Shown here: in pieces, positions 6,839 through 13,049 of the stretch
How the letters are laid out: every line of letters starts with the position of its first letter
How positions within the stretch are numbered: position 1 is the first letter of the stretch
Assembly: GCA_018262395.1 (NCBI GenBank)
Contig: JAGSYM010000004.1
Span: 1 to 13,049, forward strand
Length of the DNA stretch: 13,049 bases
Origin: Nitrospirota bacterium
GTDB taxonomy: Bacteria; Nitrospirota; Thermodesulfovibrionia; Thermodesulfovibrionales; SM23-35
Reading direction: 5' to 3'
Program-made: the position numbers and the translations under genes
Notes under the pieces: generated by a model
The model's input: the letters and a program-made list of their open reading frames with translations, nothing else
Told to the model about the DNA's origin: nothing
The model's database searches: none

Positions 6839-8635
6839 ATGAAACATATTACTTGGAATCTTGCCCATCTCTTTGATAGTGACGAAGACCCTCGCATAGC
6901 AAAGAAGAGAAAAATCGTTGAGCAAAAGAGTTATGCATTCATCAAAACGTGGAAGAGTCGTACGGATTATCTCGGAGACCCTGCATTCCTCAAGAAGGCT
7001 TTGGATGAATACGAGGAATGGAGAAAATCTTATGGCAGCGAAGGTGATGAAGGGTATTATTTCTGGCTCAGGACATCCCAGGACCAGAATAATCCGGCGC
7101 TCAAAGCGAAGTTTAACCTGATTGAACAGTTCAGTAAAAAGATTCAGAATGATATCCAGTTTTTCCACCTCCGGATAGCCAAAATTGATGAGAAACTGCA
7201 GAAAAAATTCATTCTGTATCCAGGCCTGAAAGAATACAGGCACTTCATCGAACGGCTGTTTGCAGAATCGAAATACCTTCTCAGTGAACCTGAAGAAAAA
7301 ATCATGAATCTCAAGTCACCGAGTTCCTATGCAAATTGGGTGAAGATGACGTCCGGTTTTCTTGCAAAGGAGGAACGGTCCATCATCTCTGAAAAGGGAG
7401 AGAGAGGAATGAAACCCTTTTCAGAGATTGCGAGCCTCATGAACAGCAAGAAGAAGGTGGTGCGGGATACGGCCGCAAAGGCATTCAATGATATTGTGAA
7501 AAAACATGTCGACGTTGCCGAGGCAGAGATCAATTCCATCCTTGCAAATAAAAAAGTGGATGATGAACTCCGCGGTCTCTCACGACCCGATCTCGCCCGT
7601 CATATCAGTGATGATATAGACTCGGAAATTGTGGACACCCTGCTCAAAACAGTCTCTGATAGATTCGACATCCCATCCAGATTTTACACCCTCAAGGCGC
7701 GTCTCCTGAGAGTCAGGAAATTGCGATACCATGAGCGAAATGTTGAATACGGTACGATCAGCAGAAAATATTCGTATCAGGATTCTTTGAAACTCATTAT
7801 GAAGGTTTTCAAAAATCTTGATCAGACGTTTGCGGATATTCTTGATAGATTTATACAGAACGGACAGTTCGATGTCTATCCGAGAAAGGGGAAATCGGGC
7901 GGAGCGTTCTGCGCTCATAACCTGATATCTCAGCCCACCTATATCCTCCTGAACCATACAGACAGACTGAACGATGTCCTGACACTTGCTCACGAACTTG
8001 GTCACGGGATCAATAACGAACTGATCAGGAAAACCCAGAATTCCCTGAATTTTGGTACACCCATATCAACTGCTGAGGTTGCCAGTACCTTCATGGAAGA
8101 TTTTGTTCTCCAGGAGATAGTGAGAAAGGCTGACGACGATCTCCGGCTCTCGATCATGATGATGAGACTGAATGACGAAGTATCCACGATTTTCAGGCAG
8201 GTGGCATGCTACAGATTCGAGCAGGAACTGCATCATCAGTTCGGGCAGAAAGGGTACCTGTCGAAGGAAGAAATTGGTAAGCTCTTCCAGAAGCATATGG
8301 CATCCTATATGGGTGATTCTGTGGAGCAATCGCCCGACTCGGAGAACTGGTGGGTGTACTGGGGCCACATCAGGAGTTTTTTCTATGTGTATTCCTATGC
8401 GAGTGGACTTTTGATCTCAAAATCCCTGCAGAACTCCGTAAAAAAAGAGCCTCGTTTCATCGAAAAGGTCAAGGAATTTTTATCAGCAGGATTATCCGAT
8501 TCCCCCAAAAATATTTTCCTGAGGCTTGGGATAAATATCACTGATAAAGGATTCTGGAATAAGGGCATTGAAGAAGTCGAAACCCTTTTAAGCGAAACAA
8601 TTCATTTGGCTGTTAAACTCGGAAAAATCAGATAG
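6839..8635 (+). CDS. M3 family (oligoendopeptidase F-like) zinc metallopeptidase
   Basis: A 598-residue protein, the usual size for M3B peptidases. The zinc site is visible: HELGH (385-389) supplies two histidines and the catalytic glutamate, and E413 in TAEVASTFMED, 24 residues on, is the expected third ligand. GGAFCAHN (354-361) and the C-terminal tyrosine-rich IRSFFYVYSYASG (511-523) fit the substrate-cleft segments of this family. These enzymes are cytosolic and cleave short peptides, acting late in protein turnover; there is no signal peptide. The start is supported by AAAGGA (6825-6830), 8 bp before the ATG. larC follows after 12 bp, so the two are likely co-transcribed, although no functional link is known. 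The exact subfamily (PepF or another M3B clade) is not settled. Confidence 0.92.
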   Translation: MKHITWNLAHLFDSDEDPRIAKKRKIVEQKSYAFIKTWKSRTDYLGDPAFLKKALDEYEEWRKSYGSEGDEGYYFWLRTSQDQNNPALKAKFNLIEQFSKKIQNDIQFFHLRIAKIDEKLQKKFILYPGLKEYRHFIERLFAESKYLLSEPEEKIMNLKSPSSYANWVKMTSGFLAKEERSIISEKGERGMKPFSEIASLMNSKKKVVRDTAAKAFNDIVKKHVDVAEAEINSILANKKVDDELRGLSRPDLARHISDDIDSEIVDTLLKTVSDRFDIPSRFYTLKARLLRVRKLRYHERNVEYGTISRKYSYQDSLKLIMKVFKNLDQTFADILDRFIQNGQFDVYPRKGKSGGAFCAHNLISQPTYILLNHTDRLNDVLTLAHELGHGINNELIRKTQNSLNFGTPISTAEVASTFMEDFVLQEIVRKADDDLRLSIMMMRLNDEVSTIFRQVACYRFEQELHHQFGQKGYLSKEEIGKLFQKHMASYMGDSVEQSPDSENWWVYWGHIRSFFYVYSYASGLLISKSLQNSVKKEPRFIEKVKEFLSAGLSDSPKNIFLRLGINITDKGFWNKGIEEVETLLSETIHLAVKLGKIR

Positions 8636-8647
8636 GAAAGACAGAGC

Positions 8648-9832
8648 ATGAAAATAGCCTTTTTTGACTGTTTCTCCGGAATCAGCGGCGACATGTGCCT
8701 TGGTGCCATCGTTGATGCAGGCATACCGTTAAAGGAATTGGAAAAGGAACTCCAAAAAATCTCTGTGACCGGCTATCGACTCTCCATGAAAAAGGTGGAC
8801 CGCGGTCACCTCAAAGCATGCAAAGTGGCTGTTGAGGTAAAAGCAGGGCTCGAAGTTCAGGATAGGAGAACGTGGATGGATGTCCGGAAAATCATTCAGG
8901 CTTCTGCTCTTCCTCAGGATATAAAGCAGAAAGGACTTTCGGTGTTCAAAACGATATTCGAGGCTGAAGCAAAAGTCCACGGTGGGACGTTTCAGACAGT
9001 TCATCTCCACGAACTTGGAGCCATTGACTGCATGATCGATGTTTTCGGAACAATTATCGGATTGAATCTGCTCGGAGTGAAAAGGATTCTTTCATCTCCC
9101 GTAAATCTTGGAAGCGGCTTTGTAAAAACCAAGACAGGTATGCTTCCTGTACCCGCACCTGCAACTGCAGAAATACTGAAGAACGTTCCTGTGTATTCTC
9201 ACTGCGTTCATACGGAACTGACCACGCCGACCGGTGCGGCACTCATTAAAGGACTGTCATCCGGTCAGGGAGATATGCCTGTTATGGATGTCGAAAAGAT
9301 TGGTATCGGTGCAGGTAACAGGGATATCGTGCACTGGCCGAACGTCCTGCGCATTTTTATCGGAACTTCCGATTCCCCCGACAAGACTGCAACCCCTGAC
9401 GAGAAGGTGATTGTCATCGAAACGAATATCGATGACATGAACCCTCAAGTTTTTGAACATGTCATCGCAATGCTGTACAAGGCCGGTGCCCTCGATGTCT
9501 ATCTCACCCAGGTTATCATGAAGAAAGGGAGACCGGGAGTCAAGCTGACAGCACTCTGTGATGAATCGCGGAAAGAGGCACTCATGAAAATTATTCTGCG
9601 TGAGACCAGTTCAATCGGACTGAGGTATTATGAGACTCGAAGGAGTGTCATGCAACGGGAGATAAAAACAGTAAACACAAAATTCGGCACGGTCCGAGTG
9701 AAGGTTGCAAGACTCGGGGGGAAAATAATCAAAGCTGCTCCGGAATATGAGGACTGCAGGAAAATTGCCCGCCAAAACAACATCCCCCTCATCGAGGTTA
9801 TGAAAAATATAACGAATAAAAAAAGCCCGTGA
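8648..9832 (+). CDS. larC: Nickel-pincer cofactor biosynthesis protein LarC (nickel insertase)
   Basis: LarC inserts nickel, in a CTP-dependent reaction, into the bis-thiocarboxylated pyridinium mononucleotide to finish the nickel-pincer nucleotide cofactor of lactate racemase LarA and related enzymes. At 394 residues it is a single continuous frame, unlike the Lactobacillus gene, which needs a ribosomal frameshift to join two parts. Visible family blocks: FDCFSGISGDM (6-16), VHLHELGAIDCMIDVFG (118-134), TELTTPTGAAL (189-199), GIGAGNRD (219-226), ETNIDDMNPQVFEHV (258-272), MKKGRPGVKLTALC (291-304) and APEYEDC (364-370). The ATG follows the peptidase stop by 12 bp, with AGGAAAG at 8634-8640. 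larA, larB and larE are not in the window. The last codons lie inside a terminator hairpin serving the opposite strand. Confidence 0.96.
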   Translation: MKIAFFDCFSGISGDMCLGAIVDAGIPLKELEKELQKISVTGYRLSMKKVDRGHLKACKVAVEVKAGLEVQDRRTWMDVRKIIQASALPQDIKQKGLSVFKTIFEAEAKVHGGTFQTVHLHELGAIDCMIDVFGTIIGLNLLGVKRILSSPVNLGSGFVKTKTGMLPVPAPATAEILKNVPVYSHCVHTELTTPTGAALIKGLSSGQGDMPVMDVEKIGIGAGNRDIVHWPNVLRIFIGTSDSPDKTATPDEKVIVIETNIDDMNPQVFEHVIAMLYKAGALDVYLTQVIMKKGRPGVKLTALCDESRKEALMKIILRETSSIGLRYYETRRSVMQREIKTVNTKFGTVRVKVARLGGKIIKAAPEYEDCRKIARQNNIPLIEVMKNITNKKSP

Positions 9833-9855
9833 CCTGAACGTATCGGGTCACGGGC
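9818..9855 (-). terminator. Intrinsic terminator for the minus-strand protease / zinc-ribbon unit
   Basis: A perfect 10-bp stem GCCCGTGACC (9825-9834) / GGTCACGGGC (9846-9855) has an 11-nt loop. Read on the minus strand it runs directly into seven T's (A run at 9818-9824), a textbook rho-independent terminator 25 bp after the zinc-ribbon stop codon. On the plus strand there is no T run after the stem, so it would at best be a weak terminator for larC. The larC TGA (9830-9832) lies within the left arm. Confidence 0.9.
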
Positions 9856-9880
9856 TGCATCCTGTATGACATAACCTCCT

Positions 9881-10039
9881 TTATTTATGGACTTTAAGAC
9901 CGGTATCCCATTTCGTATTCTCTTTCATCAATTCCTTTAATTCATCATACATTTTGGTAATTCCTATTTTACAGGAGACGCAAATGCCGTCTTTCTGATA
10001 GGTATCATTGTCGCACTGCGTGCATTTTTTACCCTTCAT
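9881..10039 (-). CDS. Small zinc-ribbon-like protein, 52 residues
   Basis: This short minus-strand gene encodes 52 residues starting MKGKKCTQCDNDTYQKDG and ending KVHK. Two knuckles, C6-x2-C9 and C20-x2-C23, are spaced like a treble-clef or rubredoxin-type zinc ribbon; the rest (about 28-45) is a charged probable helix (KMYDELKELMKE). No function can be assigned. The start is supported by an unusually long Shine-Dalgarno match (see 10046-10057), and the gene is followed at 25 bp by a strong terminator. It lies 56 bp downstream of an HtrA protease gene on the same strand, so it may be read from that transcript. A weak promoter of its own (TGGACA at 10083-10088, 17 bp, AATAAG at 10060-10065, minus strand) is also possible. 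Coding is supported by cysteine pattern, ribosome binding site and terminator together, not by homology. Confidence 0.8.
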   Translation of the reverse strand: MKGKKCTQCDNDTYQKDGICVSCKIGITKMYDELKELMKENTKWDTGLKVHK

Positions 10040-10045
10040 CTTTTC

Positions 10046-10057
10046 GATCACCACCTT
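10046..10057 (-). promoter_or_regulatory. Extended Shine-Dalgarno of the zinc-ribbon gene
   Basis: AAGGTGGTGATC on the minus strand matches AAGGAGGTGATC, the full complement of the 16S rRNA 3' end, at 11 of 12 positions. It ends 6 nt before the ATG at 10039. Such a long match fixes the start codon and suggests efficient translation. Confidence 0.75.
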
Positions 10058-10095
10058 TTCTTATTTTCTGTTTTCTGCTCCCTGTCCATGCACCA

Positions 10096-11562
10096 TTATT
10101 TCGCCGATAATGTTATATAGACGGCTGAGCCTTTTCTGAATACGAGGATGAGGTTATCCTTATCCGGAGGTATTCCGGAAACAATCTCCTCGTAATCCTT
10201 TATGCTGCCTATTTTCTGCCTGTTGATTTCCATAATGATATCATTCTTCATCAACGCACCTCCCGCCGGGCTATCCTCGTCAACATCAGTTATAAGAACG
10301 CCGGCGACACGCTTCGGGATGGCAAGACTTTCTTTCAACTGCGGCGTCAGGCTCTGGACAGAGACACCTTTGAACTGATTCTCAAACAACTGGGACTGTG
10401 CATGAATTTCAGATGGCATTTCAGCAATCTTCACCTTAACCGCCTTTATCTTCCCGTCTCTGATAAGTTTCAGCGTCACTTCCTTGCCAGGATCTGCATC
10501 AGCCACCATATTCCTGAGATGCGTTACATCCTTTACTGCCTTCCCTTCGAATTCCGTGATGACGTCTCCTCTTTGAATATCCGCCTTTTCTGCAGGGCTG
10601 TCTTCAACGACGTCTCCGACCAGAGCTCCAGTGTCATCGCTGAGGTTAAATTGCTTCACCAGATCGTTCGTCAATGGCTGAATGGAAACCCCGAGCCATC
10701 CCCTGACAACCTTCCCCTTATTGATGAGGCTTTCCATCACAGCCTTTGCCATAGCGCTCGGTATTGCAAATCCGATCCCCTGGTAACCGCCTGATGTGCT
10801 GAATATGGCCGTATTAATGCCGATAAGCTCCCCTCTGATATTTACCAGTGCACCGCCTGAATTGCCGGGATTAATGGCGGCATCAGTCTGTATAAAATCC
10901 TCATAGTCTGCGATGCCCACGTTTGCCCTTCCCGTTGCGCTTACTATGCCTGTAGTAACAGTCTGACTCAGTCCAAACGGATTCCCGATTGCAAAAACGG
11001 TTTCACCAATTTTCAGGTTGTCGGAGTCCCCAAGCTGAAGAACCGGCAGATTATCCGAGTCGATCTTTATGACCGCAAGGTCTGTTTTCTGGTCTGTTCC
11101 TATAACAGTTCCCTTAAATTCCCTTTTGTCGGCCAATGTCACTTTAATCTCATCAGCGCCCCTGATGACATGGTTGTTTGTGAGGATATACCCATTCTTA
11201 TCAACGATAACCCCTGAACCAAGACCTGACCTCTTGTGTTCCCTCGGCTTGTCATAGTTTCTGAATTCATCACCAAAAAATCGTTTAAAAAAAGGCTCAT
11301 TGAAAAATGGAGCCTGTTTCTCAGCCGCTTTTACCGTTTTGACTGACGCTATATTTACCACAGAGGGCTTCACGGCGGAGACGACTTCAGACATCGCCTG
11401 ATTCGTTTTCGAAAGGATATCGATAGCTTCCTTCGAAATCTTTGCATCTTCTGCATAACTAATCTGCTGAAAAACGAATGTCGATGCAATCGTGAGACCG
11501 GCGACCAGTCCTACTATGGTAAAAACTGCTGCAAGAACCGGCTTGCTTTTCAAAAATATCAT
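10096..11562 (-). CDS. htrA: Do/HtrA-family periplasmic serine protease (second of a tandem pair)
   Basis: An ATP-independent envelope protease/chaperone of 488 residues. The N-terminus (MIFLKSKP, then a hydrophobic stretch to about residue 31) is a signal peptide or membrane anchor. The trypsin-like domain (about 95-270) has an intact triad: H131 in LTNNHVIRG, D161 in KTDLAVIKI, and S235 in NPGNSGGAL. Two PDZ domains follow (about 285-381, with GDVVEDSPAEKADIQRGD, and about 398-480, with ITDVDEDSPAGGALMKND). FFKRFFGDEF (91-100) is the usual LA-loop-side segment. The start is unusual: a strong AGGAGG (11580-11585, minus strand) lies 17 nt from the ATG, with no closer start codon in frame. The upstream neighbour is a close paralogue 141 bp away; downstream is the small zinc-ribbon gene. 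A weak promoter in the gap (TTCACA, 18 bp, CATAAA) is possible. Confidence 0.96.
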   Translation of the reverse strand: MIFLKSKPVLAAVFTIVGLVAGLTIASTFVFQQISYAEDAKISKEAIDILSKTNQAMSEVVSAVKPSVVNIASVKTVKAAEKQAPFFNEPFFKRFFGDEFRNYDKPREHKRSGLGSGVIVDKNGYILTNNHVIRGADEIKVTLADKREFKGTVIGTDQKTDLAVIKIDSDNLPVLQLGDSDNLKIGETVFAIGNPFGLSQTVTTGIVSATGRANVGIADYEDFIQTDAAINPGNSGGALVNIRGELIGINTAIFSTSGGYQGIGFAIPSAMAKAVMESLINKGKVVRGWLGVSIQPLTNDLVKQFNLSDDTGALVGDVVEDSPAEKADIQRGDVITEFEGKAVKDVTHLRNMVADADPGKEVTLKLIRDGKIKAVKVKIAEMPSEIHAQSQLFENQFKGVSVQSLTPQLKESLAIPKRVAGVLITDVDEDSPAGGALMKNDIIMEINRQKIGSIKDYEEIVSGIPPDKDNLILVFRKGSAVYITLSAK

Positions 11563-11661
11563 ACGCGTATTTTTGGTTACCTCCTCATTTTTATTTGACT
11601 TTAGCGTACAGGATTTTTATGAAGAAATTGCGAAGAGACTGTGAAAATTTGATGAAGACAG

Positions 11662-11694
11662 GTGAAGGCCTGACGGAAACAGCCAGGCCATCAC
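11662..11694. other. Hairpin between the two HtrA genes
   Basis: GTGA-A-GGCCTG (11662-11672) pairs with CAGGCC-A-TCAC (11685-11694): 4 bp, an A-A mismatch, then 6 bp, with a 12-nt loop. It lies just after the upstream protease gene on the minus strand. No T run follows on that strand, so full intrinsic termination is unlikely; it may act as an mRNA-stabilising or processing stem or a partial terminator. The rest of the 141-bp gap (11563-11703) holds only the next gene's ribosome binding site and possible promoter. Confidence 0.5.
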
Positions 11695-11703
11695 GAACAA
11701 CCG

Positions 11704-13049
11704 CTACTGATTTGAGAGCGTTATGTACAGGGAAGAACCCCCTCTATATATAAGGAGCAGGATATCCTTATCCTGTTTTATCGTTGAAACCACCTTTTCA
11801 TAGTCACTGACGCTGGTAATCCTCTGCCGGTTTATTTCCTGCAAGATGTCCCCCCGCATGAGAAGCAGTGCAGCAGGACTCTCTTCCTCGACATCGGTCA
11901 CCACAACCCCCTTTATCTTCTTCGGGAGATTCAGTTTGCTAAACACTTCCGTCGTCAGATCCTGGACAGACACCCCATTCAGCAGGTTATCATATTCGCC
12001 TTTTGAAGGTTTCTGCATATCGGCAGGAACGTCACCGATAGTAACTTTCATGATCTCCTTCGCATTCTCTCTGATTATTTTCATCTCGACAGTCTGTCCC
12101 GGTTCGGTATTGGCAACCATATTTCTGATCTGATTCGGTTCTTCGATCCTCTTGCCCTCAAATTCGATAATGATATCCCCACGCTGGAGTCCGGCCTTCT
12201 CCGCAGGGCCTCCTTCAACAACATCTCCGACAAGTACGCCCTTGTCCTCTTTCAATGCGAATTGCTTCGCGAGCTCCGGGGTCAAGTTCTGTATTGTCAC
12301 CCCCATCCACCCACGTATAACTTTGCCTTTGTTAATAAGACTGTTCATGACAGATTTTGCCATACTTGTGGGAATAGCAAACCCGATACCCTGATAGCCT
12401 CCGCTTGTACTGAAGATTGCGCTATTGATACCGACGAGTTCTCCCCGAACATTCACCAGTGCCCCGCCGGAATTACCGGGATTTATCGCTGCATCCGTCT
12501 GGATGAAATCCTCATAATCAGCTATGCCGACATTTGCCCTCCCGACAGCACTGACAATACCCATCGTTACCGTCTGGCTCAATCCGTAAGGGCTCCCGAT
12601 TGCAAGCACAGTCTCCCCGACCCGTAAACGGTCGGAATCGCCCCACTTTATCGTTGGAAGATTATCGGCTTCTATTTTAATAATCCCGATATCTGTCATG
12701 GCGTCAATGCCGATGATTTTCCCTTTGAACTCCCGTTTATCAGACAGGGTAACCTTTATTTCATCAGCACCCTGAATAACATGATTCGCGGTCAGGATAA
12801 ATCCCTTTCGGTCAACAATAACTCCTGAACCGAGACTTGCAGTCTTCCGCTCTTTCGGAGTTCTGAACTGGTCTCCAAAGAACCTTCTGAAAAAAGGATC
12901 ATCGAAGAAAGGGTGACCCCCCCCTTGCATCTTTACTGTTCTCATCGTTGAGATGTTCACGACAGCAGGTCTCACGGCTTCAGCAATTTCGGCAGTTGCC
13001 TGTCCAATCCTGGACAGAACATCAGATGTGTGAGGGGATATCTTTGAAT
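11704..13049 (-). CDS. htrA: Do/HtrA-family periplasmic serine protease (first of a tandem pair; 5' end outside window)
   Basis: The frame stays open to the window edge, so the GTG at 12975 is an internal valine (EAVRPAVVNIS), aligned with VKPSVVNIAS of the neighbouring paralogue. 447 residues are visible; the signal sequence lies outside the window. In the visible numbering the triad is intact: H89 in LTANHVIQG, D119 in AMTDIGIIKI, and S193 in NPGNSGGAL. Two PDZ domains follow, with GDVVEGGPAEKAGLQRGD and VTDVEEESPAALLLMRGD. FFRRFFGDQF matches the same position in the paralogue. Long stretches are nearly identical between the two (for example INPGNSGGALVN and SGGYQGIGFAIP), pointing to tandem duplication followed by divergence in the PDZ and C-terminal parts. 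The stop is 141 bp before the next protease's start on the same strand, so they may share a transcript. Confidence 0.95.
   Translation of the reverse strand, partial: SKISPHTSDVLSRIGQATAEIAEAVRPAVVNISTMRTVKMQGGGHPFFDDPFFRRFFGDQFRTPKERKTASLGSGVIVDRKGFILTANHVIQGADEIKVTLSDKREFKGKIIGIDAMTDIGIIKIEADNLPTIKWGDSDRLRVGETVLAIGSPYGLSQTVTMGIVSAVGRANVGIADYEDFIQTDAAINPGNSGGALVNVRGELVGINSAIFSTSGGYQGIGFAIPTSMAKSVMNSLINKGKVIRGWMGVTIQNLTPELAKQFALKEDKGVLVGDVVEGGPAEKAGLQRGDIIIEFEGKRIEEPNQIRNMVANTEPGQTVEMKIIRENAKEIMKVTIGDVPADMQKPSKGEYDNLLNGVSVQDLTTEVFSKLNLPKKIKGVVVTDVEEESPAALLLMRGDILQEINRQRITSVSDYEKVVSTIKQDKDILLLIYRGGSSLYITLSNQ

Noticed and set aside
9798..9872. A 24-codon minus-strand frame starting right after AGGAGG downstream of the zinc-ribbon gene
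   Set aside because: The AGGAGG is only 2 nt from the ATG, the frame runs through the terminator hairpin and its T run, and the peptide has no recognisable feature.
11662..11694. Hairpin between the HtrA genes as an intrinsic terminator
   Set aside because: No T run follows the stem on the minus strand and there is a mismatch in the stem; kept only as an unspecified hairpin.
12973..12975. GTG as the start codon of the first HtrA gene
   Set aside because: The frame is open upstream to the window edge, and the upstream residues align with those of the neighbouring paralogue, so this codon is an internal valine.

Overview
The window reads as an ordinary chromosomal stretch of a moderate-GC Gram-negative bacterium, not phage or plasmid DNA. 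Two periplasmic HtrA/Do proteases argue for a diderm envelope. The combination of a two-CW cysteine domain on a diguanylate cyclase/phosphodiesterase, a heme-globin sensor fused to PsiE, a COG2509-type FAD protein and LarC fits anaerobic or microaerobic lineages such as Nitrospirota (Thermodesulfovibrionia) or Desulfobacterota. That placement is inference from protein style, not proven by a marker gene.

Layout, left to right. (1) 1-2849, plus strand: a tightly packed run of a FAD-dependent oxidoreductase (5' end outside the window), protein-L-isoaspartate methyltransferase (pcm) and a globin-coupled sensor with a C-terminal PsiE membrane domain, with gaps or overlaps of only a few bases. (2) 2899-3266: a self-contained HU gene with an extended -10 promoter, a strong ribosome binding site and an intrinsic terminator. 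(3) 3267-3584: gene-free DNA holding two palindromic structures, one of which looks like a dispersed REP/MITE-type repeat. (4) 3585-6002, plus: a soluble two-CW/HAMP-HAMP/PAS/GGDEF/EAL protein, converging on (5) 6021-6455, minus: a PPC/DUF296 protein. (6) 6456-6838: a divergent intergenic region with three small palindromes and a candidate promoter. (7) 6839-9832, plus: an M3 oligoendopeptidase-like protein and LarC (nickel-pincer cofactor nickel insertase), 12 bp apart. (8) 9818-13049, minus: two tandem HtrA/Do proteases (the first cut by the window edge) followed by a 52-residue zinc-ribbon-like protein, ended by a strong terminator whose hairpin contains the stop codon of the convergent larC gene.

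Themes: protein quality control (pcm, M3 peptidase, two HtrA) and signalling (heme-globin/PsiE sensor, c-di-GMP enzyme with a cysteine-rich sensor) dominate. No transposase, integrase, tRNA, rRNA, CRISPR array or defence cassette was seen. The least conventional items are the globin-PsiE fusion, the cysteine-rich HAMP-HAMP c-di-GMP protein without a membrane segment, and the tiny zinc-ribbon gene behind the proteases.
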